A DNA stretch of 64,000 nt from the NCBI GenBank assembly GCA_030770545.1, contig CM061094.1, forward strand, positions 496,001 through 560,000, in the 5' to 3' direction. This document shows positions 1 through 22,170 of the stretch, one piece after another (positions within the stretch are counted from its first letter, which is position 1; each line of letters opens with the position of its first letter). Under the pieces are notes generated by a model. That model was not told the DNA's origin, searched no databases, and was given only the letters and a program-made list of their open reading frames with translations. This stretch comes from Macropodus opercularis (taxonomy: Eukaryota > Chordata > Actinopteri > Anabantiformes > Osphronemidae). The position numbers and the translations under genes were made by a program.

Positions 1-10928
<10,928 letters not shown>

Positions 10929-11640
10929 CGTCTAGTAATCCAACAATATCTCGTCTCCGAATGTTACTTTGGCAGAGGGGAGCGTGAACGCGTCGCGGCG
11001 ACACCACAAGCCTACATGTAGGCCCGGGCAGCGAAGAGAAGCGGGTAAGGTCGTGCGAATGGAGCTGGACCGACCTCCGACAGGCGCGGAGAAGCCGCCA
11101 CACACGGCCTCACGGCAGCAGATCCGCGCGGCGCGAGGCTTTTATCATACACTGCAAATAATCCACCATTTTCTCGCCGCACAAAGCCCCATGAATCGTC
11201 TTGACGGCGCGTCTCGCCTCCCCCACCGCCGAGCGACTCAATACGTGAGGGCCATGGCCTGATCCCTTCGACCGCCCCGGTGCCAAACACACTAATCCAC
11301 CGCGACGGGCGCGTGAGACGGACGACAAAGGAGGCGAAATATCCGATGGCGGCTGCTTCCACGCTCGCTGGCACCGTTTCCTTTTATTCAGCCTGTCCCC
11401 GAGCTGGCGTTCAGCAGCCAACACTCTCCGACTGCGCGGTGGCGATTGGCTCCTGCTCGTTCATGTGATACCGTTCTGACGTCAATGGGGAGGCGAGCGG
11501 ATGAGCCGTGTGTCTGTTGCGCCTCAGTCTGCCGAGGGCGCGTGCACGCGCTCCTCTCTCGCTCTAACGTTGTGCGCAGAAACATGGAGGAGGCGCAGGG
11601 ACTTCACGCGAATTCATCTTTCTTTTACTGGAAATGACAG
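10929..11640 (-). promoter_or_regulatory. cmip: CMIP CpG-rich promoter and 5'UTR
   Basis: The region upstream of the CMIP start codon is rich in CpG and has no TATA box that I can place. It contains a perfect palindromic cAMP-response element, TGACGTCA, at 11477-11484, an inverted CCAAT box (ATTGG) at 11445-11449, and a YY1-like GATGGCGGC near 11344. This is typical of a housekeeping-type CpG-island promoter. The transcription start cannot be fixed from sequence alone. Confidence 0.6.
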
Positions 11641-14600
11641 AGGAGACGTCAAGAAGGACAATGAAAGCAGTTCATTGTAGGAACTAAAAGGTCAACATGT
11701 GCTTATCAAGATAAAAGTCTGAAGGTGGTGTCACTTAGAGAGAAATAGAAAACTAGTCCTAGAATTAAAATTAGCTTGAAATAAGGCAGACTGCATTTCT
11801 GTGGAGACACATATGACATAACGGCAGCGGCTCAGAGGTAGAGCTGTCGCCCACCAATCCTGGATTCATGTGCCGAAGTGTCCTTGGGCAAGACACTGAA
11901 CCCCAAGACGCTTCGGTGTGTCAGCCACCGGTGTCAGACTCATCCGACTCGTCAGGCAACAACTTCACAACCTGAACACGTGTTTCAGGTCCACTTTCTT
12001 CATCACAGCCAGAATTTCAACTTATACATAGAAACAACCCAAGTGAATAAACCCCAGGACACACACTGAAAACCAGGTTTGATTAATGTGGTCAAGCTCT
12101 GAATCAGATGAACAGCAGCGTAACATTCAGCCTGTATTATATCGCAGCATCCACTGCTTCTCATGAAGCACTGGTGAAGATAAAATACACAAAAGCAAGG
12201 TAATGTCATAGATCGACGAGAAGAAGAAGAAGAACCACCGTGAATCAGCCACGGTTCCATCTCCTCATAACAGCAGCGAGAAAAAGCTTCGGTTGCTGCA
12301 GGATGTCATTCGCAGGCTTTTGTGTGTTTGAAGCCCTTGTGGACCTTCAGCGGCGTCGCTTACATTCCCTTCTGTCAAAGATGTCATCATCCCAGAGTCT
12401 CCTGTCATCCTCACTCACACCCACGAGTGAACTACAGGGACGAGCACGTGCAGCAGCCAGCGAGCGAACGCTTCCCACGTCGGAAACGTCCTTTCCACCG
12501 TCGCCGGGTGCCTCTGTGTGGAGGCTGGGTGCTTCTCCCCGGCCTCCCGTTGCTGCGTAGGGGACAGACATTCGTTCCATCCAGTGTAAGAAACAAACAT
12601 TTTGAAGCTGTTCATGTGACTTACATACATGTGCTGTACATGCTGAACGCTGATCGTTTGGGATTACATGGATTTGTGCACACGTCGGTCATAAAGTGTG
12701 TTCTGACCTTTAGGGGTCACGTACTTTTTCTTGCAACTGCAGTTCAATGTAGACAATCTGGTCTTAGGTCAGGAGCCTGCAGTCAACACTGACACGTCCT
12801 CAGTCCTTGTTCTGCGCAGGAAGAAGATTTAACACGTGGATCTACAACTAAAATGTGGCTTCAGTCACGACAGTGTGTGAAAATCAACTTCGGGCAACTT
12901 TTCCTTCACTGAACAGAAATTCACTAAATGTGACAACTTGGCAAAGTATGATTCTTACACAGACACATTTCTGCTGGTGTCCGTGGATTTTAAATATCTT
13001 TTGAAAGTGTTTCTTAACTGAGCTAATATTTATTAATCACACACATTTGGTTCTGGTAAAAAGCAGCTGTTGAAGTTGGACCATTTTCCAAATGGGCCCA
13101 GGCAAAGCAAAAGCACACATGAGCAGCGTGCTGTCGTCAGCGTAGAGGAGAGCTGACACTGGACCGGAATCCATCCACGCTGGTGTTGCTCCCATCTTGT
13201 TGACTGCACAAACGGATGTGGGCTGGAAGCAGTGAGGGTGTGAACGACAGGCAGAAAACAAGGAAGGTGGCAGGTGTCACGGGTCGAGTGAGGAGAGCTG
13301 ACGGACTGCAACACACCAAGACAGCGGCGATCATCTAGTTCCATGGGTCGGTGGCGGACCGGCGGCCGTTCGACCTCAGCGCCATCTTCTTCTCAGGAAT
13401 GTTCAGCGTGTGTGAGCAAAGTGCTGCTTCATCTTGTAAGTCTGCAGACAGTCTCAAGGGTCCGACTCTCAACAACAGCCTGGAGGCTCCTCGCCCTCCC
13501 TCTGGGGAGGCCTCCTAAAGCAGCAGCTTTTTTCCATTTGGTTTTCGTGTCAAACTAATTTATTGATTTGACAACAACGAGAATCACATCCTTAAATGTG
13601 AGACACCATTATGTCAGCAACAACCAACTCAGTTAATAGGATAAAGGTAGAACGGATTGTAAAATGGGTCCAGTGGTGTGATTCTGAATAACTGTTCATT
13701 TCAAAGCAAAAGATACTTTTTGTGCTTTTATTTCCATTGTTGATAGAATTAGTTTGATTCAAACTGCGTTACCGTTGTTTGTAGATTACCTCATGTGACT
13801 TGTTCAGATGAGTTTAGTTTCAGTTCAGTGTGCTGTTACTGTTACAGTCACATTTCAGAACCAGATGTCAAGTGTCCAGCAGCAGCGTCCAGTCACTTTA
13901 GTGCAGAAACCCCCAGATCCAACCTCATCTACGTGCCGCTAAGCCGAGGACAGAGATGCCACAGCTGTCCTGACTGGAGAGTCAGGTCAGACGTGTGTTC
14001 GAGAACCAGAGGAACCTGACAATCAGAGAGAAGACTGGTTCCTCAGTCACTGCTCCTACCCGTGGAATCCAGCCTCACCTCATTTTATGTCGTGTGTCTC
14101 CCTTTTTCAATGTAGCAATTCCCTCGACATCCTCCACTGCTACATTTCATTAGAACTTCCTATAGCGACCACCACCATTCGGACCCACAGGACGTTTTGT
14201 TGTACATGTCTGTCCTCAGCAGGTGGATGGCGTCCAGAGGTCGTGTCCTTTCAGACTCCTCACCTACACCAGTGGATAACCTTTTACCTGTACATTACCT
14301 TCGGCTTGTCACATACGCTCAGTGCCACTTAGGGACACCTGTACGTTATCCACCAGAGGCTGATTTAGAGGACATCTACACCCTGACGCCCTCATCCCTT
14401 ATGGCTACGTTCACGCCTCACGCCGCTTCTTCCTTTGCTTCCAGTGGACAACAGATGTAATGTAGGAAGCTACAGTAGAATTCAATGACCCTAATCACCT
14501 TAGGCCGAGTCTACTAAACCAGAGTATGGCTTGCATCAGTACAGAATGGAGAGACAGTGTGATGTTGTTGAAATAAAAACACAGCGTGGTTACAGTTTGT

Positions 14601-15181
14601 TTCACTGCTTCTTTAAGCTGCACAGATTGATGCGACTTCGGTAACACTACAGCCCAAAATTCACCCGGGACACGTGAGCCCAAGCTCCCACCATTGATTC
14701 TGTTCATTTTACACGATGTCACAAACTCTCAACCCTCGGCGGAGCAGCATTTGCTCAGGACTGCACCAAGGCTGACAGCAGTCTCACGCACCGATTTCCC
14801 ACTGGAACCGACGGCTGCTGATACCTGGAAGAGGGTCTTTGTCGTTTACATTTGGCCTCCAACATAAACATGAAGGTTGCAGCAATGCAGCATACATGGG
14901 TTTGGAATTCCTCGTGTGACAGGTTTAGTCTTAGCTAATTTAGTAACTGAACGCCTCACCAAGCAGCACGTCGCTAGTAAACTTTAGAAACGTCCACTCA
15001 AATAAAAGCTGCAAGCACACATTTAAAATAAAGCATATTAAGACTCATAAAAAGAAATGGGATGTTATAAAAGTCCTCCATAAGCCTATACCCTTAACTG
15101 GAAAGCTCTAATTGTCGTACTACTTTAGTGTTCATAAATTCCCTAAACCTACGGACTAGCAGGTACAGTACCACGGTGAAG
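11641..15181. other. CMIP-GAN interval, includes probable GAN 3'UTR
   Basis: This is non-coding sequence between the CMIP promoter and the GAN stop codon. Both genes are on the minus strand, so the right part should be GAN 3'UTR. The first AATAAA on the minus strand that I find below the stop is at 13727-13732, with others at 13559-13564 and 13029-13034, implying a 3'UTR of 1.4-2.1 kb if used. A SINE-related fragment lies at 11822-11930. Open frames of up to about 156 codons show no recognisable family. Confidence 0.6.
11822..11930 (+). mobile_element. tRNA-derived SINE fragment with B-box region deleted
   Basis: The fragment begins with a tRNA-like A box (CGGCTCAGAGG, 11828-11838) followed by TAGAGCTGTCGCCCACCAATC. 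It then jumps directly to the downstream SINE body with GTCCTTGGGCAAGACACTGA. The same element at 17770-18080 (opposite strand) has about 35 extra bases between these two parts, containing the B box. This copy therefore lost its internal promoter B box. Confidence 0.65.
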
Positions 15182-18100
15182 TCAGACTCTGATTGGGAAC
15201 ATGCCCTGGCTCAGCTGAAGGCGAAACAGCCGGCAGTTGGCGATACGCAGGGCAGCGCAAGTGGTTTTGGAGAGGTCACTGGATAACATGGGTCTGGTGC
15301 GATGCCACGTCCCGGTGCTGCGCCGAAACTCCCGGATGTAGTCGAAGCTAGAGCCTGCGTGCGCACAGGAAACACCGGCATTACACCTTGAACTAGCAGC
15401 CCTCCTGGGTCCTCATCAGTCAACACACAACTGACCTGTGTCCAGGTCTCCCACGACATAGATGCTGGCTCCAATGGGCACAGCACCGTAGACGAAGGAT
15501 GAGCTGGTCTGGATGCACAGACTCTGGTCATCGAGGAACATCCACCTGCACCAAGTCTCACATTAGAAGCCCATTCCTGAGTATTAGCCCTTTATTGATT
15601 CTCCTGTTATTCTGCTTGTGACAGCTCCACACCGACCTCCTCATCTCGTCATGGTAGAACTCAGACTTGCAGGTCGTCATGTGCCTTTGCTCGGGGTTGT
15701 CATTCTCTTGGCTTCTGACTCCACCGAACACGTAGAGCTCCTGCCCGACGCCACACGCCACCGAGCCGAACCTCAGGAGAAAGACAAGGCAATTAACCGT
15801 GGTGAGGAGGTCCTGGCATCCTGAGACGAAGAGACTCCACAGCCAATACACCACAGTGGGTCAGAACATATCAGGCTATGACTTAACAATGAAGAAGCCA
15901 GTATTGATAAGCTACGACAGGAAAACAGAATAAGAAGATAGATAAAAGACAAACTACTTCATAGTTATAGGAAATGATACAGGTGGAAGCCTGGAAAGTG
16001 GATCCCAGGCGAAAGATCACATTCGTCTCTCTGGATGCTGCTCCAGGGCTTTTGCTCGCATCAACGGGCGAGTTCAGCATCAGGTGCTACAACAAAAGCT
16101 GAAGCATTGATCTCGAGTCATATCTGTCCTTGGTTTCTATCTACAGTGAGAATAGAGGAAGTGGCCTCATTGAGGGAGTGTGGACGAAACGCAGCGTTCG
16201 TATGACTGGGCCCTTAAAATGAAACCAAAACTCTCACGTGTCATTTCCTGTTGTGCAACATTGTGGCTGAATGTGAACATGAGAAACAAAGCAGAAAGCT
16301 CCAGTTTCTTTTAACCCGTGTTCAACATTAGGCAGGTGATTAACACTCGTGGATCAGGAAATGGTTCAGTAGATGGTACACGCGAGCGACGTCGTCTTTA
16401 CATAGGCTCCCATCACGCGGTCGCTCAGGGTGTTTACCTCCTCTCCTTCAGAGGACACAGGCCGGTCCACTGCTGGGTTTTGGGGTCAAAGCATTCAACC
16501 GAGTCAAAGAGCTTCCCATAGGAACCCCCACCTATGGCGAAGATCTTCTTGTTCATGGAGGCGTAGCATCCGACCTGAAGCAGAAGGCAGACACTGTTGT
16601 ACGGGCTGTAACACAAGGCGAACTCATATGGTCACAGGCTCTGTCTAACTGCTGGGCATGAGCTACAGCCTCCTGCCCAACTGTCTGGTGTAAGAGCAAG
16701 GATCTGGTGGGGACAGGTCCCTTATTGTTAGGCTGAGATCCTCTGTTTACAGATCAAACCATTCACTACACGTTCAGGCCTTTTCCATCATTGCTTTCAT
16801 AGTTACAGGAAGTGAGAGACGAGGGAGCAGGAGATCACATGGCCCCTCGTTAAAGCCTCAGTGGTGGAGGAACAGCGCGTTTACTGCGTGCTGTAAACTG
16901 AGCGCGAGCAGAAGATGACTCCAAAGCTCAGAACGTCAGCTGGTAGCGCCACCATTCTAGACAAAGCTTCTCTCTGTGCGAATGCAACTATCAGTCCTTG
17001 ACTGATTGTGATGGTTAAAACGTTCTTCTCGTTGCTTCTGATCTGAACATTTAATTTCTACCGCACTGCACAGCAGACTCCGAGCCATATGGATGTTCCT
17101 TCTGTCTTGATTTGTAGAAGGCAGCCTTCCACCTACAGCCACACTATGCAGCATGACACACATTCGATCACCACCCAGTTGCTCAGAATTGGTTATGTGG
17201 GAGTCTCACGCACAAGGTTTACAAGGGGAGTATCTCCGCTGCCCGTTTACTCAGTTAAAGTCGGGTTTGACGTTTACTGTTGGGTCCCAGTTATCTCCTG
17301 CTGTCCTGTGAGATGGATGCTTACCTTCCGGATCATGGTCATGCTGGTCTGCATTTTCCAGGTATTGAAGTGCGGGTCAAACACTTCAACGGTAGTCAGC
17401 TCAGTGGCTTGGTTATCTCCTCCAAGTACGTAGACGAGACCATCCAGCTCCACCACGCCAAAGTTCTGACGAGCCTAGTTCCAGAAAAGGAAGGTGTGCT
17501 ACTGGCATTTTGTGTTGTCTTGTCTGTCCGTGATCGACTACAGGCCGCCTCTCGCCCAGACTCATCTGGGACTGGATCCTGCTGCACATCCCCCTGACTA
17601 CAGCTAAAGGCCAGAAGGACATTACATTAAGGGCACCTGGTCCCAGATTAGCAGAGAGGGCAACAACACAAACTCTAATTCAGACGTGACGTTAGTCTAA
17701 TCTGTCAACAAGGGCTGGAACAGCACCGCTGACACCTACTGGTCAGGAGATGAATTAAAGTAAAGCAGAATACACACACTGGCCACTTTATTAGGTACAC
17801 CTGTGACGCCACATTCTGCCCAGGTGTACATAATAAATGGTAAGTGGTCGGCCCTCGCAGCTTATCGGCACTCAGCGCGTTTTCACACTGCATCTCATTC
17901 ACCCATTCGCACAGCGGTGGCGGAGCTGCTACGCAGCTTAGGCTGACACACCGGGGCAGCTTGGGTTCAGTGTCTTGCCCAAGGACACTTTGGCACATGA
18001 CTGGGGAAGCCAGGAATTAAACCACCGATCCTATGATTGGTGGGCGACAGCTCTACCTCTGAGCCACTGGCGCCCCAGTGACTGTACAGCAACACTCCCA

Positions 18101-20441
18101 GTGGCAGAAATGATACCGGTTGAACACGACACCAGACTACGACTGGATGTACCTGAAGCATTGTGGGTATTGGAGACCAAGCGTTGGAGTCGGGGTCATA
18201 TTTCTCCCCACTGCCCAGGACTGTGTTGTGCTCGTCTGTTCCTCCCATTACAAATAGAAATCCCTCTAACAGGAAGAAAGATGACGTCATCGTTCACTTA
18301 TGCACGACACGCGATCATTTAGTCACTAATTGCCAGCCTGAGCGTGACACTGACCAGCAGTGACCATCCCGTGGTTGAGGCGGGCGACGCTCATAGGCTG
18401 CAGCTTGATCCAAGCCTGTCTGTTGGTGTCGTAGAGCGGACACATGCAGCGCGTCTCAGCGGTCGGCTTCCTGGTTCTGTGTGATCGGAACAGACGGGCT
18501 GTGAGTCGATAACGTGACGGAGGGAAGGCGGAACGTGCAAACGAAGGTCATGATAAATGTGTATCATACCACTACATTTCGTGTCCTTTCACTGATATAT
18601 TTTCATTCCAACTCTGTATAAAATGAACAAACTGTGGTGGACTCACTTGCGGTCTTCTCCTCCGACAGTAACAATGCACTCAGAATATCCTCTGGGTTTG
18701 AAGGCGGCGAGCAAAGCTGCCCCCTGCAGCTGACCCTCAGCCAGGACGGGCTGACAGTGCTCTCTGATCACCTCCCTCATCAGAGGCTCCCCCATGGCCT
18801 GATGGGACACAGGGTTTAACTGGTACACTTGGAATGAAGCTAACGTTTAGAAATGAGAACAGCTGTGGAAATAATGGAACCAACAGGTTTAACTGTATCT
18901 CTGACTAAACAGTTCAGGTCTTTGTTAGATTTAGGTTGACGATCTAAAACTGTTTAAAATAAGACAAATGTAAAATGACTAGAAACTAAAGAGACTTAAC
19001 AAAAACTAAAATACTCATTTACTAAAAGTGACTAAAACTAAACTCAGATATATTTTTAATACTAGATCAATCACCAGTTGTCAAGGCAAATATACCATGA
19101 ATCTCAAAACCTTAATGACGTAAGGCCAACATCAGACACTAGGCCCTGAGTTGAACTAACACATCATCGTCATTTCACAGCAGTTACTTTACTTTTTACC
19201 TGCTCCCTCAGGTAACTTGCATCCAGGCCCTGCAGCCACACAGCAGACATCACTTCCTTCATATGTACCTGCAAACACAGACACAGACCCGACGTACAAA
19301 CCATAAACACATCACCAACACACCATCAACTTGCATTTAGTCATCAGTTGGGAGCACATTGTTGACTTCTGTACACGCCAGACTAAGGTTATTAAAAACC
19401 TTCAGAGACATGACTGAACCAGACAGTTAGTGACTTAGTGCTGGCTTCAGATTCTACTTTGAAGAACTTTCCTGTCATCTTTGACCCAGATCTCTCCTAA
19501 TTAAAATGACTCCTCTCAGTCTTAAGACCAAAGGAAATACCTTATAACCCAATGTCACCTTTTATCTCCTCGCTGAACCTGAAGTGTGCGTTACCTACTC
19601 TGCGATCCTCTGGGTCGTGTGCAAGCCATCGGACCACCGCCTCCAGTATGTGCTTTTCGTTGCCTATGTTCAGCTTCTCCATGGCAAGCACTTCACAGAG
19701 CCGGTCAGGAGGAAGCTCCACAAACTCCTCGGTTAACGCTACATCCCGGAAATGTGTCTGCAGGAATTCAGTGGCTGCGTAGTGGACGTGGTGAAGGCAG
19801 TAGTGCAGAGAGAAAAGGCGAATGCCAATGCAGTTCTCTGCAGTGATGCAGCTCTCTAGGAACTGGCAGCACAGCGACTTCAGATCCGTCATGAGGAGGA
19901 GGTCGGACGCCTGTACCATGTCTTGGATGGTCTCTTCACTCAAAGTGATCTGTGTGTGAAGGGCCGTCACAACAAATTGGAACATGTAGGAAACCGTTCC
20001 TCGTGTGAACCACACCCAAGACCTAAGCGCTGGCTTTGTAAAGCCGCAACACTGACCTCACCGCTGAAGATGTAGTCCAGGATCTGCTTCATGATGGCCA
20101 TAGAGACCCCCTGCAGCTCAATTCTGTACGTGGACCCGTCTTCTTTCGGAGGATTATAGTTCAGCTTGGTCCTAACACAAAATCACGAGCACAGCTGAAC
20201 ATGACAGAACATGACGATGAAAACTGGTTTCTACAAGGCCATGGCAAATGACGGGCGCTGCCCTGACTGACCTGATGTAGGGGCTGGCAGCAGCTAGGAT
20301 GTTTTTCTGGACAGGAAGCTCCTCGCCATCAACCACCAGCAGCGCATCGTGGAAACTGTGATCCTGCCAGAAGGTGCGAAGGGCCCTGAGGAGTTTCTGT
20401 GAGTGTTGCGGGTCGGAAACCCTTGATCCAGAATGGGGCAT
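15182..20441 (-). CDS. gan: Gigaxonin (BTB-BACK-Kelch E3 ligase adaptor)
   Basis: Gigaxonin is the substrate adaptor of a CUL3 ubiquitin ligase that controls turnover of intermediate filaments. Human loss causes giant axonal neuropathy. Exons in coding order are 20441-20272, 20171-20057, 19949-19599, 19268-19200, 18798-18647, 18476-18355, 18265-18153, 17474-17325, 16574-16438, 15771-15637, 15545-15436 and 15354-15182. All are GT-AG and in phase, giving 598 aa against 597 in human. BTB spans about residues 20-130 (VQKNILAAASPYIR, ILDYIFSGE), then BACK (LHYCLHHVHYAATEFL) to about 240, then FKPRGYSECIVTVGGE and six kelch blades (EKYDPDSNAW, GGGSYGKLFDSVECFDP, ELYVFGGVRS). The C-terminus reads LFRLQLSQGMFPIRV. 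The first ATG gives seven residues before the conserved VSDPQH. GAN lies upstream of CMIP in the same orientation, as in human. A SINE sits in the intron between exons 7 and 8. Confidence 0.97.
17770..18080 (-). mobile_element. tRNA-derived SINE, near full length
   Basis: Read on the minus strand, the element starts near 18080 with a tRNA-like A box (TGGCTCAGAGG, 18056-18066) and a degenerate B box (GGTTTAATTCC, 18013-18023). The spacing suits an RNA polymerase III internal promoter. The body contains GTCCTTGGGCAAGACACTGA. It ends near 17770 with GTGTACCTAATAAAGTGGCC, a sequence I recognise as common at the ends of fish repeats. It lies in the GAN intron between exons 7 and 8. A related deleted copy is at 11822-11930. 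The family name cannot be assigned without a repeat library. Confidence 0.7.
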
Positions 20442-22170
20442 GTCTTTGCTTGACGGGTAGAACGAGTGCTGCTCACTCCTTTGGAAAAGGCCTCAGAGCT
20501 CACTATCACCTGAGATCACAGGAACACGTTATAACATAACTTAGTGGTCAACGACACACAGCACTATACTGTCCCGGCCAGCGGGTCAATGAGCTCCAGC
20601 ACCAGGAGATAGACAGGGCCCGGTAAAGCCGGGCTGGGGTCAGACACACCGACAGGACAAACCCACGTCACAGTGGACACTTCCCGACCTGACGCTGGGC
20701 TGAACTGAGAGAACGCCCAGTGCGTTGTAGAGCTGGTGGAACACGTGAAGGCTTGTCGGACGACCACTGCCTATCACCTGTGGCGTAAAAGCATACAGGC
20801 TCCTTACGTTGACAGATGTTTACATTGGGCTGGAGACACCGTCGGTGAAGCCAGGACTCCTCCAAACAAACCATGCCACTGTCACATAATGGCTGCCTTA
20901 CAGTGACGGGACAGAGCCAACGCTACGCTCGGTTGTTGGCGAAATCACACACAAAACAACTCAAATAGGCGTCAGCCCTGCCGCGTGTTTACAAAGGCTC
21001 CAAGTGACGCCGCTACCACTTGAACTGGACTAAACATGTCTCACCATAGGACCGACACCAGCTCCACCGTCTTCACGCGCACCTCCGCTTTAAATGAGCG
21101 ACATTTGAAACAATGTGAATCCAACTCAGCCACAATGTAGCAGGTCAACGTGAAAACATGTCTTATGCTGCGTTCATGCCGTGTAGTAAATATTCCTCCC
21201 TCATTATTATGGAAGCATCCGAAATGTCATATAAATATATCTATTGATCACGAAGAATAATATGTTATCGTAGTTTTCTCATTTCAGATATGGCTGGTTA
21301 ACAACACTTATTTACTGTTGTGGTTTTAAACGCACAGGGTTCCATCTGTGCCAAAGGAGTATCGACGACTGTGAACGCAGCACCAGCAAGCCGGAAGTCA
21401 GCGTCATAGCACCGGTCCAACACTTTACTGGGGACGCAAACAACTTTAGTTACAGCATTTGTGAAGCAGCTTTTTATTAATGTTTGTTGATGAGTCGTAC
21501 AATTGTCTTCACGAAACAAGCAAATTAAAATTGTTTACGTGTTACATGGTCTCTATTTTAAAGATGACACACCACGACCGGAACTAAAACCAAACTACCA
21601 TTATAAAGTGACCAAGATTGCCATCTAACAGTATATCCGGTTTAATTAAACCCAACATTTGTGCTGCTTTGTGCCATATATTTAGTAAGTAAAGGGGCAT
21701 GTGAGGATACGCTAGTCAGCCTTGTTTTAATCGTATATATCAATCATCGTATTTACATACACACTGGTTCGTGCGTGAATAAACTGGACCAAGAAGGTTT
21801 TATTTTGAAAGACATTTCGTTGTATCCTTTAATTTTTGCTCGGCAACTTGAAACAAACAGCGGTAGCTTTGCGCCGTCGCAGACGTGACTGAGCTGTGCG
21901 CTAGATAAGTAAAGGTAAACGCTAATTTACCGTAATGTGCGCTAGTGGTATAGCACGTTTATGCTAACTCATTAGCTAAGACCGGAAACTAGTGCGTAAC
22001 AGGGACGTCAGGCACTTGCTACTCCTCGCGGTTAAATGTAAACTTTTTTTCCAGCGCTATAGGAGAAATACGTTCCAGCGGCACAACTAATGAGCTGTTA
22101 TGGCGGGAGCCGCAACCATTAGCCTTTAGCTGTGGTGGCGGGAGCCCGTCCGCGGTCTGAAACTACAAAC
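20442..22170. promoter_or_regulatory. Divergent GAN/ACD promoter interval
   Basis: The GAN (minus) and ACD (plus) start codons face away from each other across 1.73 kb. The ACD-proximal part (about 22.08-22.17 kb) is GC-rich and has GGCGGGAG twice (22101 and 22136 regions). A YY1-like CAAACATGGCGCG overlaps the ACD start codon. The middle part near 21.15-21.8 kb is AT-rich with no recognised element. Promoter assignment follows from gene geometry. A single shared bidirectional promoter is less likely than two separate ones at this distance. Confidence 0.45.

Noticed and set aside
22132..22170. Upstream GTG start extending ACD by 13 residues
   Set aside because: GTG is not expected as a start here. 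The ATG at 22171 has good context and agrees with the TPP1 N-terminus.
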